Program-made: the position numbers and the translations under genes
Source: Dyella acidiphila
Lineage (GTDB): Bacteria; Pseudomonadota; Gammaproteobacteria; Xanthomonadales; Rhodanobacteraceae
Direction: 5' to 3'
Assembly: GCF_014863405.1 (NCBI RefSeq)
Contig: NZ_JACZZA010000007.1
Location: 62,001-126,000, forward strand
DNA: 64,000 nt
Notes under the pieces: model-generated
The model's database searches: none
Told to the model about the DNA's origin: nothing
Seen by the model: only the letters and a program-made list of their open reading frames with translations
Shown here: positions 17,128 to 26,383 of the stretch, piece by piece
Layout: every line of letters begins with the position of its first letter
Numbering within the stretch: position 1 is the first letter of the stretch

Positions 17128-19200
17128 ATGTTCGAAGGATTGCGTTTCAATCACTGGAAAACGAGCCTGGACGACAGCGGCATCGTGACGCTCACCCTGG
17201 ATCGCGCCCAAAGCAGCGTCAACGCGATTTCCCGCGAAGTGCTCGATGAGCTCGGCCAGATCGTGGAACGCCTGGCGATCGAAAAGCCGGCCGGCGTGAT
17301 CATCCACTCGGCCAAGCCGAACGGCTTTGCGGTGGGGGCGGACATCAAGCAGTTCGTCGAATACGCCAAGCACGGCACCGTGCAGGAAAACATCGAGAAC
17401 GGCCAGCGGGTGTTCGAGGCCCTGGCACGCCTGCCCTGCCCGACCGTGGCCGCCGTGCATGGCGCCTGCATGGGCGGCGGCACCGAACTGATCCTGGCCT
17501 GCCGCCAGCGCATCGCGGCTGACGACGACAAGACCCGCATCGGCCTGCCCGAAGTGATGCTCGGCATCCACCCCGGTTGGGGCGGCTCGGCCCGCCTGCC
17601 GCGCCTGATCGGCGCGCCCGAGGCCCTGCCGATCATGCTGACCGGCAAGGCCCTGTCCGCCCGCCGCGCCAAGAGCCTGGGCGTGGTCGACCGCGTGGCC
17701 CGCCCGGACGAACTGCTGCCTGAGGCGCGCGCTTTGCTGCGCAATCCGCATGCCCGTCCGTTTGCCCAACGGGCTACCGCCTGGGCGACCAATACCTGGC
17801 TGGCGCGGCAAATCCTTGCGCCGATGGTGCTCAAGCAGACCGCGGCGAAAGTACGCAAGGAACATTACCCCGCTCCGTTTGCGCTGATCGAGGTATGGAA
17901 GCGTGGCGGCAGCAGCATCCAGCAGCGCCTGAAACTGGAGGCGCGTTCGGTGGCCAAGCTCGCCGATACCCCCACCGCCCGCAACTTGATCCGCATCTTC
18001 TTCCTGCAGGAACGCCTCAAGAGCCAGGGCAGCGGCATCGAGGCGGAGATCAAGCACGTGCACGTGGTCGGCGCCGGCGTCATGGGTGGCGATATCGCCG
18101 CCTGGGCCGCGTTCAAGGGCTTCGAGGTCACGCTGCAGGATCGCGAGATGAAATTCATCCAGCCTGCGCTGGACCGCGCCCGTGCGCTGTACGAGAAAAA
18201 GCTCAAGACGCCGGAGAAAGTGGACGCCGCCAGCCGTCGCCTGCGCGCCGATGTCGAAGGCGCTGGCGTAGCCAAGGCCGACCTGGCCATCGAAGCCATC
18301 TTTGAAAACGCCCAGGCCAAGGAAGCGCTCTACGCGACGATCGAACCGCAATTCCAGAACAACGAAATCCTGGCCAGCAACACTTCTTCCATTCCGCTGG
18401 ATGAACTGCGCAAAGGGCTGAAGGCGCCGCAGCGTTTCCTTGGCCTGCACTTTTTCAATCCGGTGGCACAAATGCCGCTGGTGGAAGTGGTGCGCCATGA
18501 TCAGCTCGATCCCGCCATCGAGAAACGCGCACTCGCTTTCTGCAAGGCGATCGGCAAATTGCCGGTGGCGGTCAAGGGCACGCCAGGCTTCCTGGTCAAC
18601 CGCATCCTGATGCCTTATCTGTTGGAAGCATTGCGCCTATACAACGAAGGCGTGCCCGGCCCGGTGCTGGACAGGCAAGCCAAGCAATTCGGCATGCCGA
18701 TGGGACCGATCGAGCTGGCCGATACGGTCGGGCTCGATGTATGCGCCTCGGTAGGCAAGGAACTGGCGCCGTTCCTGGGCCTGGAACTTCCGCCTGGCCT
18801 GGAAGACAAACTCGAAGCCGGCAAGCGCGGCAAAAAGGACGGCCAGGGCTTGTACACCTGGCAGGACGGCAAGCCACAGAAACCTGAAGTGGATCCCGAT
18901 TACACCCCGCCGCCGGACCTGCAGGAACGCATGGTGCTGGCGATGGTGAACGAAGCCGTAGCCTGTCTGGGCGACGACGTGGTCGACGATGCCGACCTGC
19001 TGGATGCCGGGGTGATCTTTGGTACCGGCTTCGCACCGTTCCGTGGCGGCCCGATTCAATACGTGCGCACGGAAGGGGTGGCCACTATCCGCCAGAAACT
19101 GGAAGCACTAGCCAAGCGCCACGGCGAACGCTTCACGCCCAAGAACGGCTGGGATCATCCCGCTCTGAAACAGAGTGGCTTCGAGTTTCCGTCCGCTTAA
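17128..19200 (+). CDS. FadB/FadJ-like enoyl-CoA hydratase / 3-hydroxyacyl-CoA dehydrogenase
   Basis: 690-aa bifunctional beta-oxidation enzyme. The N-terminal crotonase domain (about 1-200) has oxyanion-hole glycines and the two catalytic glutamates, Glu120 in GGGTE and Glu142 in GLPEVMLG. The C-terminal dehydrogenase part has the NAD-binding motif VVGAGVMGGD (about 313-322), the catalytic His in LHFFNP and the closing 3HCDH domains (GTPGFLVNR; GTGFAPFRGGP). Close to FadB/FadJ in length, but no fadA thiolase follows, so it may serve a distinct chain length or partner with an unlinked thiolase. ATG 17128; a 10-bp terminator hairpin follows at 19232-19256. Confidence 0.93.
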   Translation: MFEGLRFNHWKTSLDDSGIVTLTLDRAQSSVNAISREVLDELGQIVERLAIEKPAGVIIHSAKPNGFAVGADIKQFVEYAKHGTVQENIENGQRVFEALARLPCPTVAAVHGACMGGGTELILACRQRIAADDDKTRIGLPEVMLGIHPGWGGSARLPRLIGAPEALPIMLTGKALSARRAKSLGVVDRVARPDELLPEARALLRNPHARPFAQRATAWATNTWLARQILAPMVLKQTAAKVRKEHYPAPFALIEVWKRGGSSIQQRLKLEARSVAKLADTPTARNLIRIFFLQERLKSQGSGIEAEIKHVHVVGAGVMGGDIAAWAAFKGFEVTLQDREMKFIQPALDRARALYEKKLKTPEKVDAASRRLRADVEGAGVAKADLAIEAIFENAQAKEALYATIEPQFQNNEILASNTSSIPLDELRKGLKAPQRFLGLHFFNPVAQMPLVEVVRHDQLDPAIEKRALAFCKAIGKLPVAVKGTPGFLVNRILMPYLLEALRLYNEGVPGPVLDRQAKQFGMPMGPIELADTVGLDVCASVGKELAPFLGLELPPGLEDKLEAGKRGKKDGQGLYTWQDGKPQKPEVDPDYTPPPDLQERMVLAMVNEAVACLGDDVVDDADLLDAGVIFGTGFAPFRGGPIQYVRTEGVATIRQKLEALAKRHGERFTPKNGWDHPALKQSGFEFPSA

Positions 19201-19231
19201 AGAACCGCCGCAATCCTCGGCAAGCCGATAA

Positions 19232-19260
19232 CGAAGGTGCCCTTGCGGCACCTTCGCTTT
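19232..19260 (+). terminator. Terminator after the fadB-like gene
   Basis: A 10-bp stem (19232-19241 with 19247-19256) and 5-nt loop are followed by CTTT. It lies between convergent genes and could serve both directions. Confidence 0.65.
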
Positions 19261-19266
19261 ATGCGT

Positions 19267-19827
19267 TCACCACATCAGGTCATCGGGCACGCCGTCATCG
19301 CCTACCCCACCGGTGGCAGGATCCACCAGCAGCGCCAGCAGATGCCCATCGATATCGCGCACCTGCTGGGCGATTTCGTGTGATACCAGCAGATAGCGTC
19401 CAGCATGCTGGACCACGCCCAGCTTGCCGGCGTTAAGATCCGCCAACTGCGCGGCATCCACATGCACCCGGCGGATCTTGCCGCCATATTCGAAATGGCG
19501 CACCTGGTCCACATCGGCTTTATTGAGTGCCTTGCCATCCAGCAGTTGCTGGATCCTGGCCTTGCGCTCGCGCTTGATGCGCGCCTGTTCGGCAGCCTCC
19601 TGTTCGGCGCGCTTGCGCTCGGCCGCTTCCGTCTGCGCGCGGATCGCATAGGCCTTGGCCAGATCCATTTCTTCCTGACTGCGCGCAGGCTTGTTCGGCC
19701 GGTGCGGCGGCTTGCCCTTGCCATGCGCAGGACCCGGCCTGGGCGCAGGCTGTTGCTGACGCTTGTCGTCCTTGAGCTGTTTGACGATGCCGCTCTTGAG
19801 CAGCTGATCTCGCAATGAATCAACCAT
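19267..19827 (-). CDS. DUF2058 family protein (YaiL-like)
   Basis: 186-aa cytosolic protein matching DUF2058. The start reads SLRDQLLKSGIVKQLK, the middle is a strongly charged coiled-coil segment (about residues 50-95, EEMDLAKAYAIRAQTEAAERKRAEQE broken by alanines) and the C-terminal part has YGGKIRRVHVD and GRYLLVSHEIA, typical of the family. In E. coli YaiL is reported as a nucleoprotein/polysome-associated protein; the role is otherwise unknown. It is third in ugd-slyX-DUF2058, 27 nt after slyX. Confidence 0.87.
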   Translation of the reverse strand: MVDSLRDQLLKSGIVKQLKDDKRQQQPAPRPGPAHGKGKPPHRPNKPARSQEEMDLAKAYAIRAQTEAAERKRAEQEAAEQARIKRERKARIQQLLDGKALNKADVDQVRHFEYGGKIRRVHVDAAQLADLNAGKLGVVQHAGRYLLVSHEIAQQVRDIDGHLLALLVDPATGGVGDDGVPDDLMW

Positions 19828-19854
19828 GATCGAAACCCGGATTAACCTTAGTTC

Positions 19855-20073
19855 TCAATAGTGCGGGGGCGGCGGTTCGGAATGCGGATCGTGCCCCTGG
19901 CCCGTGCGCATGCTCGCCAGTTCGGTGCGCAGGTCGTGCACCAGGCGTTCCAACGCGGCAATGTGCAGGGACTGCTCCGCATCGGCCACCGTCAGTGCCT
20001 GTACGGCTTCATCGACAAAAGTCAGCCGTACTTCCAGTTCCGTAAGCCGCTGTTCTAGATTGCTCATAGTCAT
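19855..20073 (-). CDS. slyX: SlyX-like protein
   Basis: 72-aa protein with a heptad-rich coiled coil (about residues 4-50; [20 protein letters not shown]) and the family-typical C-terminal PPPPHY. Function of SlyX proteins is unknown. The ATG at 20073 overlaps the ugd stop by 4 nt (ATGA); a second in-frame ATG at 20067 is possible. Confidence 0.88.
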   Translation of the reverse strand: MTMSNLEQRLTELEVRLTFVDEAVQALTVADAEQSLHIAALERLVHDLRTELASMRTGQGHDPHSEPPPPHY

Positions 20074-21413
20074 GCGGAGCGCAACACGCTGCGGCCACGG
20101 CCAATGCCGTAATACGCCATGCCCGCCTCTTCCACCGCCTCCGGCTCATACAGATTGCGGCCGTCGAAAATCACCGGCTCTTTCAGCATGCTGCGGATAC
20201 GTGCGAAGTCCGGACTGCGGAAGGCCTTCCACTCGGTAAGGATGGCCAGCACATCCGCGCCATCCAGTGCCTGATAAGCGCTGTCGCACAACACCAGGTC
20301 GTCGCGCTCGCCGTAGATGCGCTGCGTTTCCTCGCGCGCCTCGGGATCGAACGCACGCACCGTGGCGCCGGCAGCCCACAACATTTCCATCAGGCGGCGG
20401 CTCGATGCCTCACGCATATCGTCGGTATTGGGTTTGAACGCCAATCCCCACAAAGCCACGGTGCGGCCGCGCAAATCGCCGGCAAAGTAGCGCTGGATAA
20501 AGTCGAACAGCTTGGCTTTCTGATCGTGATTGACCGCTTCGACCGCAGTCAGCAAGCGCGCGTCATAACCCACCGCGCGCGCCGTACGCTCCAGTGCCTG
20601 CACATCCTTGGGAAAACACGAGCCGCCGTAGCCGGCGCCCGGATAAATAAAGTGGTAGCCGATGCGCGGATCCGAGCCGATGCCTTGGCGCACCAGCTCC
20701 ACGTCGGCGCCTACGCGCTCTGCGATATTGGCGATCTCGTTCATGAAGCTGATCTTGGTGGCCAGCATCGCATTGGCTGCGTACTTGGTCAGTTCGGCCG
20801 AGCACACATCCATCTCGACCACGCGATCGTGATTGCGATTGAACGGCGCGTACAGCTTGCGCAGCATATCGATCGCGCGCGCACTCGAGCTGCCGATCAC
20901 GATGCGGTCCGGGCGCAGGCAATCCTCGACGGCATCGCCCTCCTTCAGGAATTCCGGGTTGGAAGCCACATCGAACGGGATATCCGCCTGCCGCGCAGAC
21001 AGCTCCGCTTCCACTGCCTTGCGCACGCGATCCGCAGTACCTACCGGCACGGTCGACTTATTGACGATGACGGCGTAGCGATCCAGATGACGGCCGATCG
21101 ACTTGGCCACACCGAGCACGTATTGCAGATCCGCGCTGCCGTCTTCGTCCGGCGGCGTGCCTACGGCAATGAAGATGATTTGCGCATGCGCAATCGCCGT
21201 CGCCGCATCGGTGGTGAACTGAAGTTGCCCATTGGCGTGATTGCGCCGCACGATGGGTTCCAGGCCCGGCTCGAAGATGGGCATTTCGCCCCGCTCCAGA
21301 CGCGCCACCTTGGCCTGATCGATATCGACACAGACAACATGGTTACCCATTTCGGCCAAACAGGCCCCGGTGACCAGGCCTACGTAACCGGTGCCGAAAA
21401 TGGTGACTTTCAT
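20070..21413 (-). CDS. ugd: UDP-glucose 6-dehydrogenase
   Basis: 447-aa enzyme oxidising UDP-glucose to UDP-glucuronate with 2 NAD+, feeding exopolysaccharide or LPS-modification pathways. The N-terminal Rossmann fold ([12 protein letters not shown]), the catalytic Cys in [14 protein letters not shown], and the C-terminal domain [18 protein letters not shown] are present. Starts at ATG 21413 and is translationally coupled to slyX by an ATGA overlap. No exopolysaccharide genes are adjacent, so it is a stand-alone supply enzyme. Confidence 0.96.
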   Translation of the reverse strand: MKVTIFGTGYVGLVTGACLAEMGNHVVCVDIDQAKVARLERGEMPIFEPGLEPIVRRNHANGQLQFTTDAATAIAHAQIIFIAVGTPPDEDGSADLQYVLGVAKSIGRHLDRYAVIVNKSTVPVGTADRVRKAVEAELSARQADIPFDVASNPEFLKEGDAVEDCLRPDRIVIGSSSARAIDMLRKLYAPFNRNHDRVVEMDVCSAELTKYAANAMLATKISFMNEIANIAERVGADVELVRQGIGSDPRIGYHFIYPGAGYGGSCFPKDVQALERTARAVGYDARLLTAVEAVNHDQKAKLFDFIQRYFAGDLRGRTVALWGLAFKPNTDDMREASSRRLMEMLWAAGATVRAFDPEAREETQRIYGERDDLVLCDSAYQALDGADVLAILTEWKAFRSPDFARIRSMLKEPVIFDGRNLYEPEAVEEAGMAYYGIGRGRSVLRSA

Positions 21414-21504
21414 GGAATAGGATCACAACCACACTTGGGGACGGCAATTCTAACAGGGCATGTAAGAAACCCCAGTGTCAGTTGTAGGTGAAACCTGACC
21501 CATA

Positions 21505-21541
21505 AAAAAGCAGGGCGCGAATTGCTTCGCGCCCTGCTTTT
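21505..21541 (-). terminator. Terminator after fkpA
   Basis: A perfect 12-bp GC-rich stem (21510-21521 with 21526-21537), loop TTGC, flanked by A5-6 on one side and T4 on the other, giving a T-rich tail on the minus strand. Good intrinsic terminator for the FKBP gene. Confidence 0.85.
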
Positions 21542-21566
21542 CATACGTGGATTGCGTCAGCTGCGA

Positions 21567-22367
21567 TTACTGATCGCCACCGCTGCTGTCACCGCCCTTG
21601 GGGCCGGCAGCGTCACCCTGCGCGGCGCTGGCCGGGGTCGGGCCGGTGCTGACCAGGGTGATGTCGAAGATCAGCGTGGCATTCGGCGGGAACGGACGCT
21701 GCGGTTCAGCACCATAGGCCAGGCTGGCCGGGATGAAGAACTTGTAGTGGCCGCCCACCTGCATCAGCTGCAGACCTTCGCGGAAACCCGGGATCACGCG
21801 GGCCAGCGGAATCGCGGTCGGTCCCGGCGGGGTGTTCTTCTCGGAGCTGTCGAACACATCGCCGTTCACGAAGGTGCCCTTGTAGTTCACCTTCACGGTG
21901 TCATTCGGACCCGGACGAGCGCCGGTGCCCTGCGTGATCACCTGGTACTGCAGGCCCGAAGCGGTGGTCTTCACGCCCGGAGCGCTCTTGTTCTTGGCGA
22001 GGAACGCGTCACCTTCAGCCTTGTTCTTGGCCGAGGCAGCATCGAACTCCTGCTTGGCCTTGGAGCGCAGCTGCGCTTCGAAAGCCTGGGCGGTGGAGTT
22101 GAATTCCTGCTCGTTCATCGGCGGCTTCTTGCCGGACAGAGCGTCCTGCACAGCCTTGGCAACGGTCGCCGGATCCACGGCATCACGCATGATCGGCGGC
22201 ACGGAACCGGCCAGTTCATAGCCGACCACGGTGCTGGCCTTGATCTTGTCGACGGTGCCCGTCGCGGAGCTGGTGCTGCTGGTGGTCTGTGCCTGCGCGC
22301 CAGCGGTCATGCCCAGCGCAACAGCCAGGGCGGCCGCCGTCAGCGTGGGTCGCAGAAAGTGCTTCAT
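21567..22367 (-). CDS. fkpA: Periplasmic FKBP-type peptidyl-prolyl isomerase (FkpA/Mip-like)
   Basis: 266-aa exported isomerase and chaperone. A signal peptide spans about residues 1-26 (ends AGAQA). An N-terminal helical dimerisation region with alternating charges (about 60-130) leads into the FKBP domain (about 135-240): VKVNYKGTFVNGDVFDSS, VIPGFREGLQLM, IPASLAYG and LIFDITLV. The C-terminus is a Gly/Ser/Ala-rich tail. ATG 22367 has a good GAGGGAG Shine-Dalgarno; the frame is open upstream but lacks a signal there. Likely part of envelope folding, alongside MucD and PpiD in this window. Confidence 0.92.
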   Translation of the reverse strand: MKHFLRPTLTAAALAVALGMTAGAQAQTTSSTSSATGTVDKIKASTVVGYELAGSVPPIMRDAVDPATVAKAVQDALSGKKPPMNEQEFNSTAQAFEAQLRSKAKQEFDAASAKNKAEGDAFLAKNKSAPGVKTTASGLQYQVITQGTGARPGPNDTVKVNYKGTFVNGDVFDSSEKNTPPGPTAIPLARVIPGFREGLQLMQVGGHYKFFIPASLAYGAEPQRPFPPNATLIFDITLVSTGPTPASAAQGDAAGPKGGDSSGGDQ

Positions 22368-22539
22368 TTGGAACTCCCTCGTAATGGATATGCCGGCGTG
22401 CCGGCCGGACCTCCCCCAAATGGAGGCTGGCCACCCATTGTGCGGTGTCCAGTCCGGTCTTGGCAACGACGTTCAGGCGTTGACCGCGATTAAAATGGAA
22501 GGTTCAACAAGAAGCCTGCTTACGCCGTCTCATTCAGAT

Positions 22540-24300
22540 TCATTTGTGATCGACGGGTGAAGGCTTTTCCAGTGTCTCGCGCAATGCGGCCTGCAAACGC
22601 GCATGCATTTTGACCAGTCCGCGCCAAAGCAGGATCGCCAGCACCACGCAAGCTGCGACCAGCGACAACGCCACGCCACGCGGCGGCAGGATCGCCGAGC
22701 CAAGCACACTCACCAGAATGGCCAATGCAACCAGCGTGGCAAGCGGGATCAGCTTCGCAAGAACCTGCCGGATCGCTTGCGTATAAGCGCCGGCAAAACG
22801 CTCGCGTATGCCCAGTTCCGCCAGCAACATGCCCAGCGCCTCGGCTTTGCGATAAACCGCAATCAGCAATGGCAACGATAGAAACAAGGCCAGCGCCCAG
22901 ATCACCGAATGGCGAATATCGCGGCTCCAGCCCCAACGCTCGAACCATGCCGCGTTGTGCGCATTGATGTAGGCGCCGATCACAAACAGCGTCACGATCA
23001 AAGCCACATTCACGGCGATATGCCAAAGCAGGCGGCGAAACATCGCGGCCAACACTGCGTTATCGTCGACCGGGCGCAGGTTCTCCAGCCAGCCGCTGTA
23101 ACTGGTCATCAACAAGCGCAAGGGACGCGGCACGATGCGCCGCCCGGCACGCGCCAGCGAATCCGCCGAACGAAGCAGATACGGCGACGCGATCATGCAG
23201 ATCAGCGCGGCAGCCACCGCCGTGGGGTAGATGAAATCACTGACCGCGCCGAGCGTAACCCCCAGCGTGGCGATCACGAACGAAAACTCACCGATCTGCG
23301 CCATGCACAGGCCGGTGCGCAACGACGTGCGTGCATCGTGTCCGATGAAAAACATGCCCGCGCCGCACACCACGCTCTTGCCGACCATCACGGTCAGCGC
23401 GATCAGCACTGCCGGCAGCGCGTAATGAACCAGTTGCGCGGGATCGATCTTCAAGCCGATGGCAACGAAGAACAGCGCCGCAAACATGTCGCGCAAAGGT
23501 TCGACCAGATGCACCACGCGTGGCGCGCTGCGTGCCTCCGCCACCACCGCACCGGCCAGAAACGCACCAAGCGCAACGCTGAAACCCAGCCATGCGGCCA
23601 GCAGACTGGCGCCAAAGCAGATACCTAACACGCTCACCAACAGGGTTTCGTCCCGATCGAAACGGGCGACGTAATCCACCAGGCGCGGCAGCAGCAGCAA
23701 GCCCACGATCATGCCGGCCACAACGAACAAGCCCAGATGCCCGACCAGGGCAAACGCCGCCACCGGTTGTACCGCGCCCCTGATGGCAATCGCGGTCAGC
23801 AAGGTCAACAGCACGATGGTAAGCATGTCCTCCGCCACCAGCATGCCGACCACCAGGCGCGCGAACGGCCATTGCCGCAAGCCGTTCTCCGTCAACGTGC
23901 GCGTGGCCACCATGGTCGAAGACAGCGCCACGATCGCGCCGAGGAACAAGGCATTGCGACCGCCCCAGCCGAACAGCAGGCCCAGTTGATAGCCGACCCA
24001 CAACATGAAGCCGACTTCGAACACCGTTACCAGCAGCAAGGTGCCGCCCACCTGGCGCAGTTTGCGCACGCTGAATTCGAGCCCCAGCGTGAACATCAGC
24101 AGGACCACGCCAAGGTTGGAAATGTCGCTGATGGTGCGCGGATCGGTGATCAACACGCCCGGCGTATGCGGGCCGATCACCACGCCGGCCAGCATGTAGC
24201 CAGGCAGTACCGGCAGGCGCAGGCGCTGGAACAGGATGCTGGTGGCGCCGGCCACCAGCATCACTAACGCAAGGTCGCGGATGAAGCCGATATCGTGCAT
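22540..24300 (-). CDS. KefB/YbaL-like CPA2 cation:proton antiporter without an RCK domain
   Basis: 586-aa polytopic inner-membrane protein. Residues about 1-385 show the CPA2 antiporter core (LPVLPGYMLAGVVIGP, LGVVLLMFTLGLEFS, VALSSTMVATRTL, LGAFLAGAVVAEA). Instead of the cytosolic TrkA-N/RCK nucleotide-binding domain found in KefB, KefC and YbaL, the C-terminal third (about 430-560) has roughly four more hydrophobic segments. Ligand gating by NAD or glutathione is therefore unlikely. ATG 24300 is chosen because the upstream extension precedes the first membrane helix with polar residues only. It is a single gene, divergent from the tRNA-Ala operon. Confidence 0.85.
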   Translation of the reverse strand: MHDIGFIRDLALVMLVAGATSILFQRLRLPVLPGYMLAGVVIGPHTPGVLITDPRTISDISNLGVVLLMFTLGLEFSVRKLRQVGGTLLLVTVFEVGFMLWVGYQLGLLFGWGGRNALFLGAIVALSSTMVATRTLTENGLRQWPFARLVVGMLVAEDMLTIVLLTLLTAIAIRGAVQPVAAFALVGHLGLFVVAGMIVGLLLLPRLVDYVARFDRDETLLVSVLGICFGASLLAAWLGFSVALGAFLAGAVVAEARSAPRVVHLVEPLRDMFAALFFVAIGLKIDPAQLVHYALPAVLIALTVMVGKSVVCGAGMFFIGHDARTSLRTGLCMAQIGEFSFVIATLGVTLGAVSDFIYPTAVAAALICMIASPYLLRSADSLARAGRRIVPRPLRLLMTSYSGWLENLRPVDDNAVLAAMFRRLLWHIAVNVALIVTLFVIGAYINAHNAAWFERWGWSRDIRHSVIWALALFLSLPLLIAVYRKAEALGMLLAELGIRERFAGAYTQAIRQVLAKLIPLATLVALAILVSVLGSAILPPRGVALSLVAACVVLAILLWRGLVKMHARLQAALRETLEKPSPVDHK

Positions 24301-24411
24301 GCCTTCCTCATGGCGCGGTCTCGCTGGCAGCTTAAACCGAAGCGGGAACAAGACTGCAGGCGAAGCAAAACATCTGGTTCATCGAATGATGAGATTTTTA
24401 TAAAAATTTGC

Positions 24412-24440
24412 TTGACGGAATTCCAAACCCATCTTATTCT
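24412..24440 (+). promoter_or_regulatory. Promoter of the tRNA Ala-Glu-Asp operon
   Basis: TTGACG (24412-24417), 17-nt spacer, TATTCT (24435-24440), ending 17 nt before tRNA-Ala. The A/T-rich stretch just upstream (24391-24410) looks like an UP element, as expected for strong stable-RNA promoters. Confidence 0.8.
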
Positions 24441-24457
24441 TTCGGGCTTCCAGCAGT

Positions 24458-24533
24458 GGGGCCATAGCTCAGCTGGGAGAGCGCCTGCATGGCATGCAGG
24501 AGGTCGGCGGTTCGATCCCGCCTGGCTCCACCA
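24458..24533 (+). tRNA. tRNA-Ala (anticodon GGC)
   Basis: Cloverleaf of 76 nt with encoded CCA; acceptor GGGGCCA pairs with TGGCTCC; anticodon loop ATGGCAT gives GGC; T loop GTTCGATC. First gene of a three-tRNA transcript. Confidence 0.97.
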
Positions 24534-24541
24534 ACACATAC

Positions 24542-24617
24542 GTCCCCATCGTCTAGAGGCCTAGGACATCACCCTTTCACGGTGGCGACCGGGGTTCGAA
24601 TCCCCGTGGGGACGCCA
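24542..24617 (+). tRNA. tRNA-Glu (anticodon TTC)
   Basis: 76 nt with encoded CCA; acceptor GTCCCCA/TGGGGAC; anticodon loop CTTTCAC gives TTC. It lies 8 nt after tRNA-Ala. Confidence 0.97.
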
Positions 24618-24701
24618 ATTCAAGCGACAGCCGCAAGGTCATCGCAACGAGTTGGAAACGGATTTAGTGTGTTTGAGTGCGCTGGAAGGCAGTAACAACG
24701 C

Positions 24702-24778
24702 GGAGCGGTAGTTCAGTCGGTTAGAATGCTGGCCTGTCACGCCGGAGGTCGCGGGTTCGAGTCCCGTCCGCTCCGCCA
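24702..24778 (+). tRNA. tRNA-Asp (anticodon GTC), copy 1
   Basis: 77 nt with encoded CCA; acceptor GGAGCGG/CCGCTCC; anticodon GTC in CTGTCAC. It is identical over its full length to the minus-strand copy at 36948-37024. It follows tRNA-Glu by 84 nt and is ended by the hairpin at 24803. Confidence 0.97.
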
Positions 24779-24802
24779 TTACTGAAATCTGTAGTCACAG
24801 GA

Positions 24803-24827
24803 AGCTCGCCATTGCGCGGGCTTTTTT
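24803..24827 (+). terminator. Terminator of the tRNA Ala-Glu-Asp operon
   Basis: Stem of 7 bp including one G-T pair (24803-24809 with 24816-24822), followed by T6. It is 25 nt downstream of tRNA-Asp. Confidence 0.75.
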
Positions 24828-24854
24828 GTTGCCCGCCGGCAGGCGCGCAACAGC

Positions 24855-25319
24855 TTACTTCGGCACCGGCTCCAGGGTACCGGCCGAATGCCCCTGCTCC
24901 GCCAGATACTCCAGCCAGCGGGCCAAAAAACCATTCATCTGCAAGCGATGCTGAAACACGGTATGGGCCGGCGGAAACGGACCCAGCACCTGCCACAGAT
25001 GGCGCCCCGGATGACAATGCAGCGCTTCGGCCACATGTGCATCGTTGTAGACCCGCAATTGCGCCGCGGGTGCGCGATGCCCGGTCTGCGCATCCACAAA
25101 GCCGTAGGTGAGCTCCAGCTCCAGTGTGTACGGATGGCACTCCTGCACGACCAGATGCACCGGCAAGCCGTCGTCGATATCCGAAATATAGTCGCCCACC
25201 GCCAGCTTCTGCGGCGCGAACAGGCGCGTGAGCCGATGGTAGTTTTCGGCATAGAGCCCCATCAGGTACTCAAAGCGACCTGGCAGCAAGGCGGAACGGC
25301 TGTCGAGAACGGCACTCAT
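24855..25319 (-). CDS. DUF1249 family protein (YqiB-like)
   Basis: 154-aa cytosolic protein matching DUF1249/YqiB: the segment FEYLMGLYAENYHRLTRLF near the start, then ECHPYTLELELTYGF and a C-terminal FLARWLEYLAEQGH. Function is unknown. ATG 25319 gives the family N-terminus; the open frame upstream overlaps ppsR. It follows ppsR by 23 nt on the same strand and is likely co-transcribed with it. Confidence 0.85.
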   Translation of the reverse strand: MSAVLDSRSALLPGRFEYLMGLYAENYHRLTRLFAPQKLAVGDYISDIDDGLPVHLVVQECHPYTLELELTYGFVDAQTGHRAPAAQLRVYNDAHVAEALHCHPGRHLWQVLGPFPPAHTVFQHRLQMNGFLARWLEYLAEQGHSAGTLEPVPK

Positions 25320-25342
25320 AGGAATAAGGATGTCTCCGTGGC

Positions 25343-26158
25343 TCAGAACATGGTTTTTTCGATACCGAATTGATCGAAGATCTTGCTGGCAATTTCCTCG
25401 ATCGATACGTGCGTGGTGTTGAGGGAGGGAATGCCGGCCTGGCGCAGCAGCCGGTCGGCCTGCTCCAGCTCCCACTTACATTGCTTTAGCGTGGCATACC
25501 GGCTGCCCGGACGTCGCTGCTCACGAATCTGCGCCAGCCGCGTGGATTCGATGGTCAGGCCGAACAAGCGGTTTTTATAGGGGCGCAGGCGGGACGGCAG
25601 CTCCAGCTTTTCCAGGTCCTCATCGGTCAGCGGGTAATTGGCGGCGCTGACCCCGTAATGCAAGGCCATATAGAGGCAGGTCGGGGTTTTGCCCGAGCGC
25701 GACACCCCCACCAGGATCAGATCGGCCTGCGCGTAGTCCACGTCCATGCCGTCATCGTGGCTCAGCGCGTAGTTGGTGGCGTTGATGCGCGCCTCGTATT
25801 TGGCGAAGTCCACCAGGCCGTGCGAGCGGTTCACCGCACCGGAATGGCGGGTGGCGAGCTCTTCCTCCAGCGGCCCGATAAACGGCGCAAACACATCCAG
25901 CATCAGCGCGCCGCTGGTGGCGACGATTTCGCACAGCGTCTTATCGGCCATGGTATTGACCACGATCGGCCGCTCTCCGCTCTGGGCATAACGCGTCTTG
26001 ATGCGCAAGGCCGCAGCCTCGGCCTTCTGCGCGTTATCGATGAACGGCAGGCGGTGCTTTTCGAATTGCACCCCTTCAAACTGGGCAAGGATGCTGTTTC
26101 CGATCGTCTCGGCCGTAATACCAGTGGAATCGGAGATGAAAAAAACCGAGCGTTGCAT
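25343..26158 (-). CDS. ppsR: PEP synthetase regulatory protein (kinase/pyrophosphorylase, DUF299)
   Basis: 271-aa bifunctional enzyme that inactivates PEP synthase by ADP-dependent phosphorylation of its Thr/His site and reactivates it by phosphate-dependent dephosphorylation. The family start FFISDSTGITAETIGNSIL and the P-loop GVSRSGKTPT (about residue 153) are visible. ATG 26158 fits the family N-terminus; an additional 57 residues upstream are unlikely to be translated. It is divergent from its target ppsA with a 225-nt shared promoter region. Confidence 0.95.
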   Translation of the reverse strand: MQRSVFFISDSTGITAETIGNSILAQFEGVQFEKHRLPFIDNAQKAEAAALRIKTRYAQSGERPIVVNTMADKTLCEIVATSGALMLDVFAPFIGPLEEELATRHSGAVNRSHGLVDFAKYEARINATNYALSHDDGMDVDYAQADLILVGVSRSGKTPTCLYMALHYGVSAANYPLTDEDLEKLELPSRLRPYKNRLFGLTIESTRLAQIREQRRPGSRYATLKQCKWELEQADRLLRQAGIPSLNTTHVSIEEIASKIFDQFGIEKTMF

Positions 26159-26383
26159 GCGCGTTCCATGGGTGAGTGGAATTCCTGCCCTGCACCATAT
26201 CGCAAGCGCGAATCCCTGTCTTTGCTTGACCCGGACCTGACTGGTATGCAGTTGGCGCGGCCGCGGGCGCGAATGGTCTTCTTGTGCCGCGCACCATCGG
26301 CAGCGGACAATACCAGTCTTTCGCGGCATGGATTTCCCCGCCGCTGCCCGGCTTATTAATCACGAGCTCTTGAGGAGATTCCC

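Noticed and set aside
24721-25140. Coding frame on the minus strand across tRNA-Asp and the DUF1249 gene.
   Set aside because: It overlaps a tRNA and the 3' half of a well-supported gene in another frame; no family similarity.
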